From: JBFAPK01 sp040676675
GTDB lineage: Bacteria; Actinomycetota; Actinomycetes; Mycobacteriales; Micromonosporaceae
Length of the DNA: 64,000 nucleotides
Direction: 5' to 3'
Assembly: GCF_040676675.1 (NCBI RefSeq)
Contig: NZ_JBFAPK010000018.1
Span: 1 to 64,000, forward strand
Positions within the stretch are counted from its first letter, which is position 1. The number at the start of each line of letters is the position of its first letter. Under the pieces are notes generated by a model. It made no database searches and was not told the DNA's origin. It saw only the letters and a list, made by a program, of their open reading frames with translations. Shown piece after piece: positions 34,721-43,490 of this stretch. The position numbers were made by a program, and so were the translations under genes.

Positions 34721-36214
34721 ATGGTCTCCCGTGCCCGGAACGCGGTACCGAACGACGTCCTGCACAACCTGCGCGACGCCGCCGGTCAGACCCAGCAGGA
34801 TGTCGCGGACGCGATCAATAGGCTGGCGGTGCACAGGAAGCGCGGCGGAGTGATCACCGCCAACCAGGTGAGCCGCTGGGAGAGAGGTGTCACCTATCCA
34901 TCGCCGCTGCACCGCCAACTTCTCGCCGAGCATTTCGGCGTATCGCTGGAGCAGCTCGGCCTCACCCGGCCACGGATGATTGTCCCTGCGATCGGTACCC
35001 GGGAGCCGGGCGTCGAAGCCTTCAGCTTGCAGGAGGACGGCCAGATGGCGCCGGGACCGGACGTCGAGCGCAGCCAGGCCCAGTGGCGGGCGGTCCGTCG
35101 GGGGTTGAACCAGCACCGGGCACACCTGGCCCGCGAGGCGGCGCGGTTGTATGACCCGTCGGTGCGGGTCGGGGAGACCGGCTTGCTCGCGGCGCCGGAA
35201 TGGCTACCACGATCACCGGTTGAATTACGGGATCTACGGATCACCCGATCGCCCGACGTGCCGGAGCCCGAGATCTTGGGTACCGAGGACGCGGCCGCGA
35301 AGACCTGGCCTCTGAGCGGCGACGGGCGTCGTCACCAGCGTTACAGCCTGGCGCTTCGCGACGTCGAGCAGCCTCGCCTCTTGGAGAACCGGCTCGCCTG
35401 GCGGTTGACGGGCGTCGGCTGGTCGGCACGGGATTCGACGCTGTCGTTCGGCATCGGCACGTACTTCAGCGGGTTGGATATTGGTGAGACGCTGGCGCAC
35501 GAGATGGCTGCCTCCCACCTGATGGGTGACGGTGGCGGTACGCGGCCGGCGACTTGGCGAGGGCTCGCCTTCCGGCGGTTGCTGGGCGATCCGCTGTCTC
35601 TGCTCCGGACCCCCGTGATCGCGTCCGTCGACACACTGACCCTGCGCCGGGACGAGGACGGCGTCTCGTTCGTACTGCACAACCGCTCTTCCGGCCGGGT
35701 CGCGGTGGCCGGCGGCATGCTGCACATCATGCCCTCGGGCGTCTTCCAGCCCTCCAGCGTCCTGCCTGCGGCCCAGCTCGCCGACTTCGACCTGTGGCGG
35801 AACATGGTTCGGGAGTACAGCGAGGAGTTTCTGGGCAACGCCGAGCACGGCGGTGAGGGCGAGCCGGCCGACTTCGACGCGCCACCGCTCGCCGCGCTGC
35901 AACGGGCGTACGCGGATGGGGAGGTTCGCGCCTTCTGCCTGGGTGTCGCCCGGGACGCGCTGACCCTCTGGGGCGAGATCCTGACCGTGGCCGTCTTCGA
36001 CGGCCCGGCATACGACCGGCTCTTCGCCGACATGGTCCGCGTCAATGACGAGGGCGCGGTGGTGCAGACTGGCAGGACGAAGCCCACCTCGGCGCTGCCG
36101 TTCACCCGTCAGGTGATCGAGGACCTGCTCGCGGGCGGTCGCCTGGCTCCGGCCGCCGCCGGGTGCCTCGAACTCGCCTGGCAACACCGCCGCGCGATCC
36201 TCGACCGGAGCTGA
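34721..36214 (+). CDS. XRE-family DNA-binding protein with large C-terminal domain
   Basis: A 497-residue regulator. An HTH lies at ~10-75 (LRDAAGQTQQDVADAINRL ... ITANQVSRWERGVTYPSPLHRQLLAEHFGVSL). The remaining 400 residues do not resemble a domain I can name; they contain LFADMVRVNDEGAVVQTG and two hydrophobic beta-rich stretches. Such long XRE proteins are common in actinomycetes and often sit beside a small DUF protein, as here. It is divergent from the DUF6907 gene, so it may control both. GC at the third position looks a little lower than in neighbours. Confidence 0.75.
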   Translation: MVSRARNAVPNDVLHNLRDAAGQTQQDVADAINRLAVHRKRGGVITANQVSRWERGVTYPSPLHRQLLAEHFGVSLEQLGLTRPRMIVPAIGTREPGVEAFSLQEDGQMAPGPDVERSQAQWRAVRRGLNQHRAHLAREAARLYDPSVRVGETGLLAAPEWLPRSPVELRDLRITRSPDVPEPEILGTEDAAAKTWPLSGDGRRHQRYSLALRDVEQPRLLENRLAWRLTGVGWSARDSTLSFGIGTYFSGLDIGETLAHEMAASHLMGDGGGTRPATWRGLAFRRLLGDPLSLLRTPVIASVDTLTLRRDEDGVSFVLHNRSSGRVAVAGGMLHIMPSGVFQPSSVLPAAQLADFDLWRNMVREYSEEFLGNAEHGGEGEPADFDAPPLAALQRAYADGEVRAFCLGVARDALTLWGEILTVAVFDGPAYDRLFADMVRVNDEGAVVQTGRTKPTSALPFTRQVIEDLLAGGRLAPAAAGCLELAWQHRRAILDRS

Positions 36215-36246
36215 GCCCGCCGGCCGAGGATCGGTGCCGGGCGCGG

Positions 36247-37326
36247 TCAGCGGGCCTGGCGGAGCAGTTCGGCGGAGCGTTCGGGCGCGATGTCGTTGAT
36301 GAAGACGCCCATGGCGGACTCCGAGCCGGCCAGGAACTTCAGCTTGTCGGCGGCCCGCCGGATGCTGAACAACTGCAGGTGCAGGTGGCTCAGGTCCCGG
36401 CCGGTGTGCACCGGGGCCTGGTGCCAGGCCGAGATGTACGGCATCGGGCGGTCGAAGAGCGCGTCGAAGCGCTGGAGCACGTCCAGGTAGAGCGGGCCGA
36501 ACGAGTCCCGTTCCGCCTCGTCGAGGGCGGGCAGGTCGGGCACCGCCCGGTGCGGCGCGACGTGCACCTCGAACGGCCAGCGGGCGGCGGCCGGCACGTA
36601 CGCGGTCCAGTGCTCGTTGGTCGCGACCACGCGCTCGCCGGCGGCGCGCTCCGCGGCGAGGACGTCCGCGTAGAGGTTCCGCCCACCCGTACGCTCGGCG
36701 TGGCGCTCCGCGGCGGCGAGCATCGCCCTGGTCCGCGGCGTGACGAACGGGTACGCGTAGATCTGCCCGTGCGGGTGGTGCAGGGTGACGCCGATCTCGA
36801 CGCCCCGGTTCTCGAAGCAGAAGACCTGCTCGACGCCGGGCAGTTCGGACAGGGCGAGGGTCCGGTCGATCTGCGCCTCCAGCACGGTCCGCACCCGCGA
36901 CGGCGGCAGCGTCGAGAACGACGCGTTGTGGTCCGAGGTGAAGCAGACGACCTCGCACCGCCCCACACCCGGCCGGGTGGGGACGAACGGGGTGATCTCG
37001 CCGGCCGGCGCCCCGGGCCGCTCACTCAGCGAGGGAAACCGGTTCTCGAAGACGACCACGTCGTAGTCGTAGGCGGGGATCTCGGTGGACCGGGTGGGGG
37101 TGGAGGGGTCGAGCGGGCACTCGTCGGCCGGGGGCAGGAAGGTCCGCTGCTGCCGGTGGGCCGCGACCGCCACCCACTCGTCGAGCAGCGGGTCGTGGCG
37201 CAGTTGGGACGCGGGCGGTGGCGGGGGGAGGTCGCGCCGGTCCAGCCCCTCGCGGACCGCGTCGTCCCGCTCGTCGAAGTAGATCAGTTCACGTCCGTCG
37301 GCCAGTTCGACGGCGGTGCGCTTCAT
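36247..37326 (-). CDS. galT: Galactose-1-phosphate uridylyltransferase
   Basis: A 359-residue Leloir-pathway enzyme exchanging UDP-glucose and galactose-1-P. The active-site HHPHGQIYAYP (nucleophilic His of HPH) is at ~165; ECPLDP and YDYDVVVFENRFPSL are further family motifs, and the C-terminal SHLHLQLFSIRR completes the fold. The ATG at 37326 gives MKRTAVELADGRELIYF and has AGAGGA upstream; the longer frame to 37407 would include the promoter. No galE or galK is next to it in the window. Confidence 0.93.
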   Translation of the reverse strand: MKRTAVELADGRELIYFDERDDAVREGLDRRDLPPPPPASQLRHDPLLDEWVAVAAHRQQRTFLPPADECPLDPSTPTRSTEIPAYDYDVVVFENRFPSLSERPGAPAGEITPFVPTRPGVGRCEVVCFTSDHNASFSTLPPSRVRTVLEAQIDRTLALSELPGVEQVFCFENRGVEIGVTLHHPHGQIYAYPFVTPRTRAMLAAAERHAERTGGRNLYADVLAAERAAGERVVATNEHWTAYVPAAARWPFEVHVAPHRAVPDLPALDEAERDSFGPLYLDVLQRFDALFDRPMPYISAWHQAPVHTGRDLSHLHLQLFSIRRAADKLKFLAGSESAMGVFINDIAPERSAELLRQAR

Positions 37327-37509
37327 GGGGGTGTCCTCTGTCCCGGGCGGGCCCGGCCATCGGACCGGTCCGCACGAAATCCAACAGATACGAACACTAG
37401 CGCGCACACCGCAGCCCAGCGACCCGGCCCGGGCCGGCTGAGAGCACGGTTACGCCCCCGGCACCCCTGGCCGGGCCGGACGGACGTGCGGCCCACCACC
37501 GCGAGTCGC
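37327..37509. other. galT upstream region
   Basis: Contains an AT-richer stretch (37375-37400) that should hold the galT promoter (TATCTG/TAGTGT-like boxes on the minus strand, not assignable with confidence) and a CCGGCCCGGGCCGG palindrome (~37425), a possible terminator for the gene upstream. Confidence 0.4.
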
Positions 37510-39039
37510 TCAGGCCGGTTGCAGGCGAGGCTCCACCCAGCCGGTCTCGGTCAGGTGCGCCAGCACGGCCTGGACCGCCTCCTCGACGGTCAGGTCGCTG
37601 GTGTCCAGCCGCAGGTCCGCGTCGGTCGGCTCCTCGTACGGGTCGTCGACGCCGGTCATCCCGGTGAGCAGGCCGGCCCGGGCCCGGGCGTAGAGACCCT
37701 TGCGGTCCCGCTGCTCACAGACCTCCAGCGGGGTGGCGACGTGCACCAGCACGAAACCGGCCCCGGCGGCGAGCGCCATCTGCCGCGCCAGCGAGCGGGC
37801 CTGGGCGTACGGGGCGATCGGGCAGCAGAGGGCCACGCCCCGGTGGCGCGCCACCTCGGCCGCCACCCAGCCGATCCGCCGTACGTTCAGATCGCGGTCG
37901 GTCCGGCTGAAGCCGAGCCCGGCGGAGAGTTCGCGGCGTACCACGTCCCCGTCGAGCAGCGTGACGGTCCGGTCGCCGCTCTCCCGCAGCGCGTCGGCGA
38001 GGCCCCGGGCGATGGTGGACTTGCCCGAGCCGGAGAGCCCGGTGAAGAAGACGACCAGCCCGCGGTGCCGGCGCGGCGGGCGGGCCCGGGACAACTCCTT
38101 GGCCACCGCGGGCGGGGTGTGCCACTCCGGCAGCGGGAAACCCCGGTCGAGCAGGTCCTCGATCTCCTCGGACCGCAGCGCCAGCCGGCGGTTGCGCGGC
38201 GGGATGTCCTCCCGCCAGCGCCACTGGCCGTCCCGGTTGTCGTAGGCGAGTTCCCGGGGCACCAGCACCCGGGGGCCGCCGCCGGAGAGCATCTCGCCGG
38301 TGGAGAGCAGGTGGGTCACGCCGTACGCCGCCGCGACCCGGGCCCGCAGCAGGGCGTCCCGGATCTCGTCGCCCCGGCGCGCCATCGGCACCGCGACCAG
38401 GGTCGCCGGGGGCATCCGGTCCCGCGCCGCGAAGATGCTGCGGACCAGCACCTCGGGCGGCAGGCCGTCGGTGCCCGGCTCGCCGACCGGGATCAGCACG
38501 AGCACGTGGGCGTTGAGGGTGCGGGCGGCGTGCGCGATCTGCGCGAGCTGCGGTCGGTGCAGCGGTCGCTCGGCCACCACGCCGAGCACCCGGCCGGGCG
38601 GGAGCAGCGCCGTGACCTCCTCCGGGCTGCGCCGGAGCCGCTGGAACGGTCCGTGACCGCCGTCGCCCAGGCGGCGTACGGGGCCGCCGATCCCGGTCAC
38701 GCCCTCGCGTACCGGCCAGACATCGGCGACGTCGAGCAGCGCCACCGGGGCGCCCTCCGGGTCGGTGAGGACGAGCGCCCGGCGCAGCGGATTGTCCAGG
38801 TCGAGGTCGTCCGCGACGCTCGACGGCACCTGCAGGGTGACCGGCACCGGCCAGGGTGTCCCGTCGGCGAGCCGGCCGCGCCGGGCCAGCGACGCGAGGT
38901 CGTCCCGCCCGAGAAAGCCGGTCAGCGGCGCGTACGCCCCGCTGAGCAGCAGTTCCAGATCGGCCAGTTCGTACGGGCGTGGCGTGTACGCCGGAGCGTC
39001 ACGCAGCACCTCGTCGGGCAGCACCCACCCGTTGCTCAT
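37510..39039 (-). CDS. Degenerate ATP sulfurylase domain fused to adenylylsulfate (APS) kinase
   Basis: A 509-residue two-domain protein. Residues ~1-310 follow the ATP sulfurylase fold (LLLSGAYAPLTGFLGRDD), but the catalytic motif expected as QxRNPxHxxH reads AERPLHRPQL, and the later GDIP/MAGPREA motifs are replaced. This half therefore looks catalytically weak or inactive. Residues ~330-509 are an APS kinase with an intact P-loop FTGLSGSGKSTIA, the LLDGDVVRRELSAGLGF and RDLNVRRIGWVA motifs and KGLYARARAG, making PAPS for sulfation. The ATG at 39039 was chosen by family start and a GGGGG site. The gene is alone, without cysN/cysD. Confidence 0.85.
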   Translation of the reverse strand: MSNGWVLPDEVLRDAPAYTPRPYELADLELLLSGAYAPLTGFLGRDDLASLARRGRLADGTPWPVPVTLQVPSSVADDLDLDNPLRRALVLTDPEGAPVALLDVADVWPVREGVTGIGGPVRRLGDGGHGPFQRLRRSPEEVTALLPPGRVLGVVAERPLHRPQLAQIAHAARTLNAHVLVLIPVGEPGTDGLPPEVLVRSIFAARDRMPPATLVAVPMARRGDEIRDALLRARVAAAYGVTHLLSTGEMLSGGGPRVLVPRELAYDNRDGQWRWREDIPPRNRRLALRSEEIEDLLDRGFPLPEWHTPPAVAKELSRARPPRRHRGLVVFFTGLSGSGKSTIARGLADALRESGDRTVTLLDGDVVRRELSAGLGFSRTDRDLNVRRIGWVAAEVARHRGVALCCPIAPYAQARSLARQMALAAGAGFVLVHVATPLEVCEQRDRKGLYARARAGLLTGMTGVDDPYEEPTDADLRLDTSDLTVEEAVQAVLAHLTETGWVEPRLQPA

Positions 39040-39315
39040 CGCACCCCCAACTCCCCGGTCGGCAACCAGTTTCGCAGCCTGGCGCGGATCGGTCGAGCGT
39101 GCCACTCCACCCCGGCGGCGGTCGGCCCGGGGCCGCCGCCGGGTCGCGCCGGCGTACGCGCCGACCGGAGGCGGCGGGCCGACCGCCTGTTCCGGCTGGT
39201 CGCCGGCCGGGCCGGGCCCGCGTGCCGGCCGCGAGCCGCGCCGCCCGGCCCGGGTCGGGGAAGGATCAGGGGATTTCCCGGGCCGAACCGGATCCCGGGA
39301 GTCGCCCGCGGTCCA

Positions 39316-39321
39316 TACGCT
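39316..39321 (+). promoter_or_regulatory. -10 element of the ABC ATPase gene, leaderless
   Basis: TACGCT ends 7 nt before the GTG at 39329. The 276 bp between 39040 and 39315 hold no other feature I can support. Confidence 0.5.
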
Positions 39322-39328
39322 GAACCGC

Positions 39329-40264
39329 GTGACCCTGATCGCGACCCAATCGCTCACCAAGACGTACGGGGGGCGGGTGACCGCGCTCGCCGACCTGACG
39401 GTCGACGTCGAGCCCGGCATCGTCGGACTGGTCGGCGCCAACGGCGCCGGCAAGTCCACCTTCATAAAGATCCTGTTGGGGCTGATCCCGCCGACCAGCG
39501 GCCAGGCCCGGGTGCTCGACCTGGATCCCACCACCGACGCGGCGGGCGTCCGCGCCCGGGTGGGCTACATGCCGGAGCACGACTGCCTGCCGCCGGATCT
39601 CTCGGCCGCCGAGTTCGTCACCCACCTCGGGCGGATGAGCGGCCTGCCGCGCACCGCCGCCCGCGAGCGGGCCTCGGAGGCGCTGCGGCACGTCGGCCTC
39701 TACGAGGAGCGATACCGGCAGATCGGTGGCTACTCGACCGGCATGAAGCAGCGGGTCAAGCTCGCCCAGGCGCTGGTGCACGACCCCGACCTGCTCCTGC
39801 TCGACGAGCCGACCAATGGGCTCGACCCCGCCGGGCGCGACGCCATGCTCGGCCTCGTCCACCGGATCGGCACCGAGTTCGGCATCTCCGTACTGGTCTG
39901 CTCGCACCTGCTCGGCGAGGTCGAGCGGATCTGCACGGCGCTGGTCGCGATCGACGGCGGGCGGCTGCTGCGCGCCGACAACATCTCCGCGATGACGTCC
40001 GCCACGGACGTGCTCGCCGTCGAGGTGAGCGAGGGGACCGACGAGCTGGCCGCGCGGCTGGCGGCCCTCGAACTCCCGGTACGGCGCGACGGGCGGCTGC
40101 TGCTCGTACCGCTGGCCGAGGAGCGGACGTACGACCTGATCCTGACCGCGGTGGCCGAGCTGGACCTGCCGCTGCACCGGCTCGACCAGCGCCGCCACCG
40201 GGTGGCCGAACTCTTCGCCGCCGGGCAGGACACCACCAGGGAGGCGAGCAATGTCCACGCTTGA
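39329..40264 (+). CDS. ABC transporter ATPase (ABC-2 exporter type)
   Basis: A 311-residue ATPase. Walker A VGANGAGKSTFIKILLG, signature GGYSTGMKQRVKLAQALVHDP, Walker B LLLLDEPTNGLDPAG, H-loop LVCSHLLGEVERI. It pairs with the permease gene that overlaps its end by 14 nt. The GTG start is chosen because of the -10 at 39316 and the family start MTLIATQSLTKTYGG. The substrate is unknown; this family includes drug and antibiotic exporters. Confidence 0.92.
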   Translation: MTLIATQSLTKTYGGRVTALADLTVDVEPGIVGLVGANGAGKSTFIKILLGLIPPTSGQARVLDLDPTTDAAGVRARVGYMPEHDCLPPDLSAAEFVTHLGRMSGLPRTAARERASEALRHVGLYEERYRQIGGYSTGMKQRVKLAQALVHDPDLLLLDEPTNGLDPAGRDAMLGLVHRIGTEFGISVLVCSHLLGEVERICTALVAIDGGRLLRADNISAMTSATDVLAVEVSEGTDELAARLAALELPVRRDGRLLLVPLAEERTYDLILTAVAELDLPLHRLDQRRHRVAELFAAGQDTTREASNVHA

Positions 40265-41198
40265 GACCCCGGCCACCCCGGGTGGTGGCGGTGTACCGCG
40301 TTCCGGCGCCAGCGCCGGGACGAACGCCGCCCCGGGCGGCAGCGGCGGCGTCATCCACGACATCGGCTACCAGCGGTACACCGGGGCGCGGCTGGGTCGC
40401 CGGCACATCGTCGCCGGGCTCTACGCGCACGGGCTGCGTACCGCCTTCGGGCTGGGCCGCAGCGCCAAGGCGAAGATCTTCCCGTGGGCCATCGTCGGCC
40501 TGGTCACCGTGATCGCGGCCGTGCTGACCGCGGTCCGGGCGCAGACCGGCCAGGCGTTGCTGACGTACGCGGGCTTCCTGGAGCAGGTCGTCCTGCTGAT
40601 CATCTTCTTCTGCGCGATCGTCGCGCCCGAGCTGGTCTCCCGGGACCTGCACAACAACGTGCTGCCGCTCTACTTCGCCCGCCCGCTCGGCCGGGCCGAC
40701 TACGCGCTGGCCAAGTTCGCCGCCCTGGTCTCGGCCGCGTTCCTGCTGCTGGCCGGCCCGCTGACGGTCATGTTCGCGGGCGCCGCCTTCTCCGCGCCGA
40801 ACCTGCGCGGCGTCGGTACGGAGCTGGGGGACTACCTGCCCGCGCTCGCGTACGCCGCGATCCACGCGCTGGTCTTCTCGGCGGTGGCGCTGCCGGTCGC
40901 GTCGCTGGTCCGTCGCCGGGCGATCGCCGCCGGCGCGGTGGTCGCGGCCTTCCTGCTCACCACGCCGGTGGTCGGCGTGCTCACGGTGCTGCCGTCGGAG
41001 GACGCCACCCGGCTCGCCGGCCTGGCCAGCCCGATCACGCTGGTCGGCGGGGTCGGGGACTGGCTCTTCGAGGCGGACGGCAGGGGCGGGATCGCGATCG
41101 GCGGCTTCGGTCCGCTCTACGGCGCCGTCGCCCTCGCCCTCGTCGTCGCCGGCGTCGCACTGCTGCTCGCCCGCTACCGGAAGGTCGCCACCTCTTGA
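40251..41198 (+). CDS. ABC-2 type membrane permease
   Basis: A 315-residue permease with a ~35-residue Gly/Pro-rich tail and six TM segments. The motif SRDLHNNVLPLYFARPLGRADYALAKF is typical of ABC-2 permeases. It overlaps the ATPase by 14 nt. Its last two bases before the stop and the stop itself lie at the end of the IS element at 41195-42447: the present end is TCT-TGA, where the uninterrupted gene would have ended TCG-TAA. The protein end (...RKVATS) is therefore unchanged by the insertion. Confidence 0.9.
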   Translation: MSTLETPATPGGGGVPRSGASAGTNAAPGGSGGVIHDIGYQRYTGARLGRRHIVAGLYAHGLRTAFGLGRSAKAKIFPWAIVGLVTVIAAVLTAVRAQTGQALLTYAGFLEQVVLLIIFFCAIVAPELVSRDLHNNVLPLYFARPLGRADYALAKFAALVSAAFLLLAGPLTVMFAGAAFSAPNLRGVGTELGDYLPALAYAAIHALVFSAVALPVASLVRRRAIAAGAVVAAFLLTTPVVGVLTVLPSEDATRLAGLASPITLVGGVGDWLFEADGRGGIAIGGFGPLYGAVALALVVAGVALLLARYRKVATS

Positions 41199-41330
41199 CA
41201 TCCTCCACCGCCCTAAAAGGCGGGGATTCCCTTGGTCGCCCTTGGGTTTTCCTGCTTCGACACCGACTGCCTCGTCCGGGCATCCGCCCGTTGAGGTCTT
41301 ACACCAGCTCCACAGGCCGTAACGGAGAGC
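41195..41330 (-). ncRNA. Predicted omega (reRNA) guide RNA of the tnpB element
   Basis: In TnpB systems the guide RNA overlaps the 3' end of tnpB and the element's right end, and its guide is the flanking DNA. Here the scaffold would end at 41195, with the CCGCCTTTTAGGGCGG hairpin near the 3' end, and the guide would begin GAGGTGGCGACC, i.e. the antisense of the last codons of the ABC-2 permease gene. The 5' limit is a guess. Confidence 0.5.
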
Positions 41331-42421
41331 CCCTCCGCCAGGATGTTGCGGGCCGCGTTGACGTCGCGGTCGTGGACGGTGCCGCATCGACAGGTCCACG
41401 TCCGCACGTCCAGCCGCATCCGCTTAACGAGAACACCACACGTCGAACACAGCTTGGACGACGGGAACCAACGGTCCACCACGACCAGGTTCCGGCCGTG
41501 CCAGTCGGCCTTGTATTCGAGCATGGTGCGGAATTGCCGCCAGGCCGCATCGCTGATAGTGCGGGCCAGCGTGTGGTTTTTGACCATGTTACGCACGGTC
41601 AGGTCCTCGATCACGATCGTTTGGTTTTCACGAACGAGTCGAGTGGTCAGTTTGTGCAGGTGGTCCCGGCGCCGATCGGTGATCCGAGCGTGGATCCGGG
41701 CCACCTTCAACCGGGCCTTGGCCCGATTCGCCGACCCCTTCTCCTTGCGTGCGAGTTGGCGCTGGGCGCGGGCCAGCGCGGACCGGTCCCCGCGTTCGTG
41801 GCGCGGGTTGGTGAGCTTTTCACCGGTACTCAACGTGAGCAGGCTGTCCAGTCCGGCGTCCACCCCGACGGCCGTGTTGACGGCCGGAACCGATTCGATC
41901 ACATCGACGCAGAGCAGGGACACGAACCAACGCCCAGCCGCGTCCTGCGACACCGTCACCGTGGACGGCGACGCACCCTCGGGCAACGGCCGCGACCACA
42001 CGATGTCCAACGGCTCGGCCAGCTTCGCCAATGTAAGCCGGCCGTCGCGGAAGCGGAACGCGCTGGTGGTGTACTCCGCCGACTTCCGCGACTTCTTCTT
42101 CGACTTGAAGCTCGGGTACCGGGCGCGCTTGGCGAAGAAGTTCCCGAACGCGCCTTGCAGGTGCCGCAGGGCCTGCTGCAATGGCACGGACGACACCTCG
42201 TTGAGGAACGCCAGTTCCTCGGTCTTCTTCCACGCCGTGAGCATCGCGCTGGTGGTGTTGTAGTTGATCCGTTCCCGCCGCAGAACCCACGCCTCGGTGC
42301 GGGCCTGCAGGGCCAGGTTGTAGACCACCCGCACGCATCCGAACGTGCGCGACAGTTCCGCTGCCTGCGCCTCGGTCGGGTAGAAGCGGTACTTGAACGC
42401 CCGTTTCACGGTCCTGGACAA
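41213..42421 (-). CDS. tnpB: TnpB RNA-guided nuclease / OrfB
   Basis: A 402-residue protein. The N-terminal HTH/wedge part (KRAFKYRFYPTEAQAAEL) is followed by RuvC motifs: VGVDAGLDSLLTLS (Asp), TIVIEDLTVRNM (Glu) and HDRDVNAARNIL (Asp). A zinc ribbon CSTCGVL ... CRCG lies between the last two. All catalytic positions seem intact, so the nuclease may be active against the empty insertion site. Starts are TTG at 42421 or GTG at 42409. GC is somewhat lower than in the flanking genes. Confidence 0.92.
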   Translation of the reverse strand: MSRTVKRAFKYRFYPTEAQAAELSRTFGCVRVVYNLALQARTEAWVLRRERINYNTTSAMLTAWKKTEELAFLNEVSSVPLQQALRHLQGAFGNFFAKRARYPSFKSKKKSRKSAEYTTSAFRFRDGRLTLAKLAEPLDIVWSRPLPEGASPSTVTVSQDAAGRWFVSLLCVDVIESVPAVNTAVGVDAGLDSLLTLSTGEKLTNPRHERGDRSALARAQRQLARKEKGSANRAKARLKVARIHARITDRRRDHLHKLTTRLVRENQTIVIEDLTVRNMVKNHTLARTISDAAWRQFRTMLEYKADWHGRNLVVVDRWFPSSKLCSTCGVLVKRMRLDVRTWTCRCGTVHDRDVNAARNILAEGLSVTACGAGVRPQRADARTRQSVSKQENPRATKGIPAF

Positions 42422-42447
42422 GGCTCACACGTTAACGCACCAGCCGG

Positions 42448-42451
42448 TAAG
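42448..42451 (-). other. Putative target-adjacent motif TTAC
   Basis: TTAC on the minus strand, directly 5' of the element's left end; it would also have supplied the TAA stop of the ancestral permease gene. Confidence 0.6.
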
Positions 42452-42576
42452 CCTTGCGGTGGCGCGCGGGTAGACGCCTATCCGCATCCGCGACGGACCG
42501 GCTATCCCTGCCCTGCCCCGCAGGAGTTCCGTTTCCTCTCCGACCTGAAAGCCGGAGCATCCACGGAAGGAATCCG

Positions 42577-43488
42577 ATGACGGACGTGGAACTGAGCGGG
42601 GTGTCCCGCTGGTACGGCAACGTGGTCGCCGTCAACGACGTGACCATGCGCCTCGGCCCCGGGGTCACCGGGCTGCTCGGCCCGAACGGCGCCGGCAAGA
42701 CGACGGTGCTGCACATGATGGCCGGGTTCCTGGCCCCGTCGCGCGGCACGGTCACCGTCGGCGGTACGCCCACCTGGCGCAACCCCGCCGTCTACCGCAA
42801 GCTCGGCCTGGTCAGCGAGCGCGAGGCGGTGTACGGCTTCCTGACCGCGTACGAGTTCGTGCTGGCCAGCGCCCGGCTGCACCGGCTGCCGCAGCCGGAA
42901 CAGGCGGCCCGCCGGGCGATCGAGCTGGTGGAGATGACCGGGGCGCAGGACCGGCGGATCGGCACCTACTCGAAGGGCATGCGGCAGCGGACCCGGGTCG
43001 CGGCGGCGCTGGTGCACGACCCGCAGGTGCTGCTGCTCGACGAGCCGTTCAACGGCATGGACCCGCGGCAGCGACTGCACATGATGGAGCTGCTGCACTC
43101 CCTCGGCGCGCAGGGGCGGACGATCCTGTTCAGCTCGCACATCCTGGAGGAGGTGGAGCAGGTCTCCGGGACGGTACAGGTGATCGTGGCGGGTCGGCTC
43201 GCCGCCTCCGGGGACTTCCGCAAGATCCGGCGGCTGATGACCAACCGGCCGCACGTCTTCGCCGTGCAGTCCAGCGACGACCGGCGGCTGGCGGTCGCGC
43301 TGATCGGCGAGGCGTCGGTGAGCGGCATCGAGGTCGACCGGACCGGGCTGACCGTACGCGCCGGCGACTATGGCAGCTTCACCCGGGCCCTGCCCAAGAT
43401 CGCGCTCAAGTCCGGCATCCGGGTACGGCGACTGCTTCCCTCGGACGAGTCCCTGGAGAGCGTCTTCTCCTACCTCCTGGAGGCCTGA
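42577..43488 (+). CDS. ABC transporter ATPase (ABC-2 exporter type)
   Basis: A 303-residue ATPase. Walker A GPNGAGKTTVLHMMAG, signature YSKGMRQRTRVAAALVHDP, Walker B VLLLDEPFNGMDPRQ, H-loop LFSSHILEEVEQV. The ATG follows GGAAGGAA. It is followed 2 nt later by its permease. It is related to but clearly distinct from the ATPase at 39329. Confidence 0.92.
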   Translation: MTDVELSGVSRWYGNVVAVNDVTMRLGPGVTGLLGPNGAGKTTVLHMMAGFLAPSRGTVTVGGTPTWRNPAVYRKLGLVSEREAVYGFLTAYEFVLASARLHRLPQPEQAARRAIELVEMTGAQDRRIGTYSKGMRQRTRVAAALVHDPQVLLLDEPFNGMDPRQRLHMMELLHSLGAQGRTILFSSHILEEVEQVSGTVQVIVAGRLAASGDFRKIRRLMTNRPHVFAVQSSDDRRLAVALIGEASVSGIEVDRTGLTVRAGDYGSFTRALPKIALKSGIRVRRLLPSDESLESVFSYLLEA

Positions 43489-43490
43489 TC

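Larger units (their letters stand above)
41195..42447 (-). mobile_element. IS200/IS605-family (IS1341-type) tnpB-only element
   Basis: The right end TTGACATCCTCCACCGCCC with the CCGCC-CTAAAA-GGCGG hairpin is the characteristic end of these elements; the minus strand ends ...GGATGTCAA. The left end is inferred at 42447 because the next bases on the minus strand side are TTAC (GTAA at 42448-42451), the target tetranucleotide known for IS608-like elements. Joining 41194 to 42448 restores an intact permease stop. It contains only tnpB, with no tnpA. It sits between two ABC ATPase/permease pairs that were probably adjacent before insertion. Confidence 0.85.
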
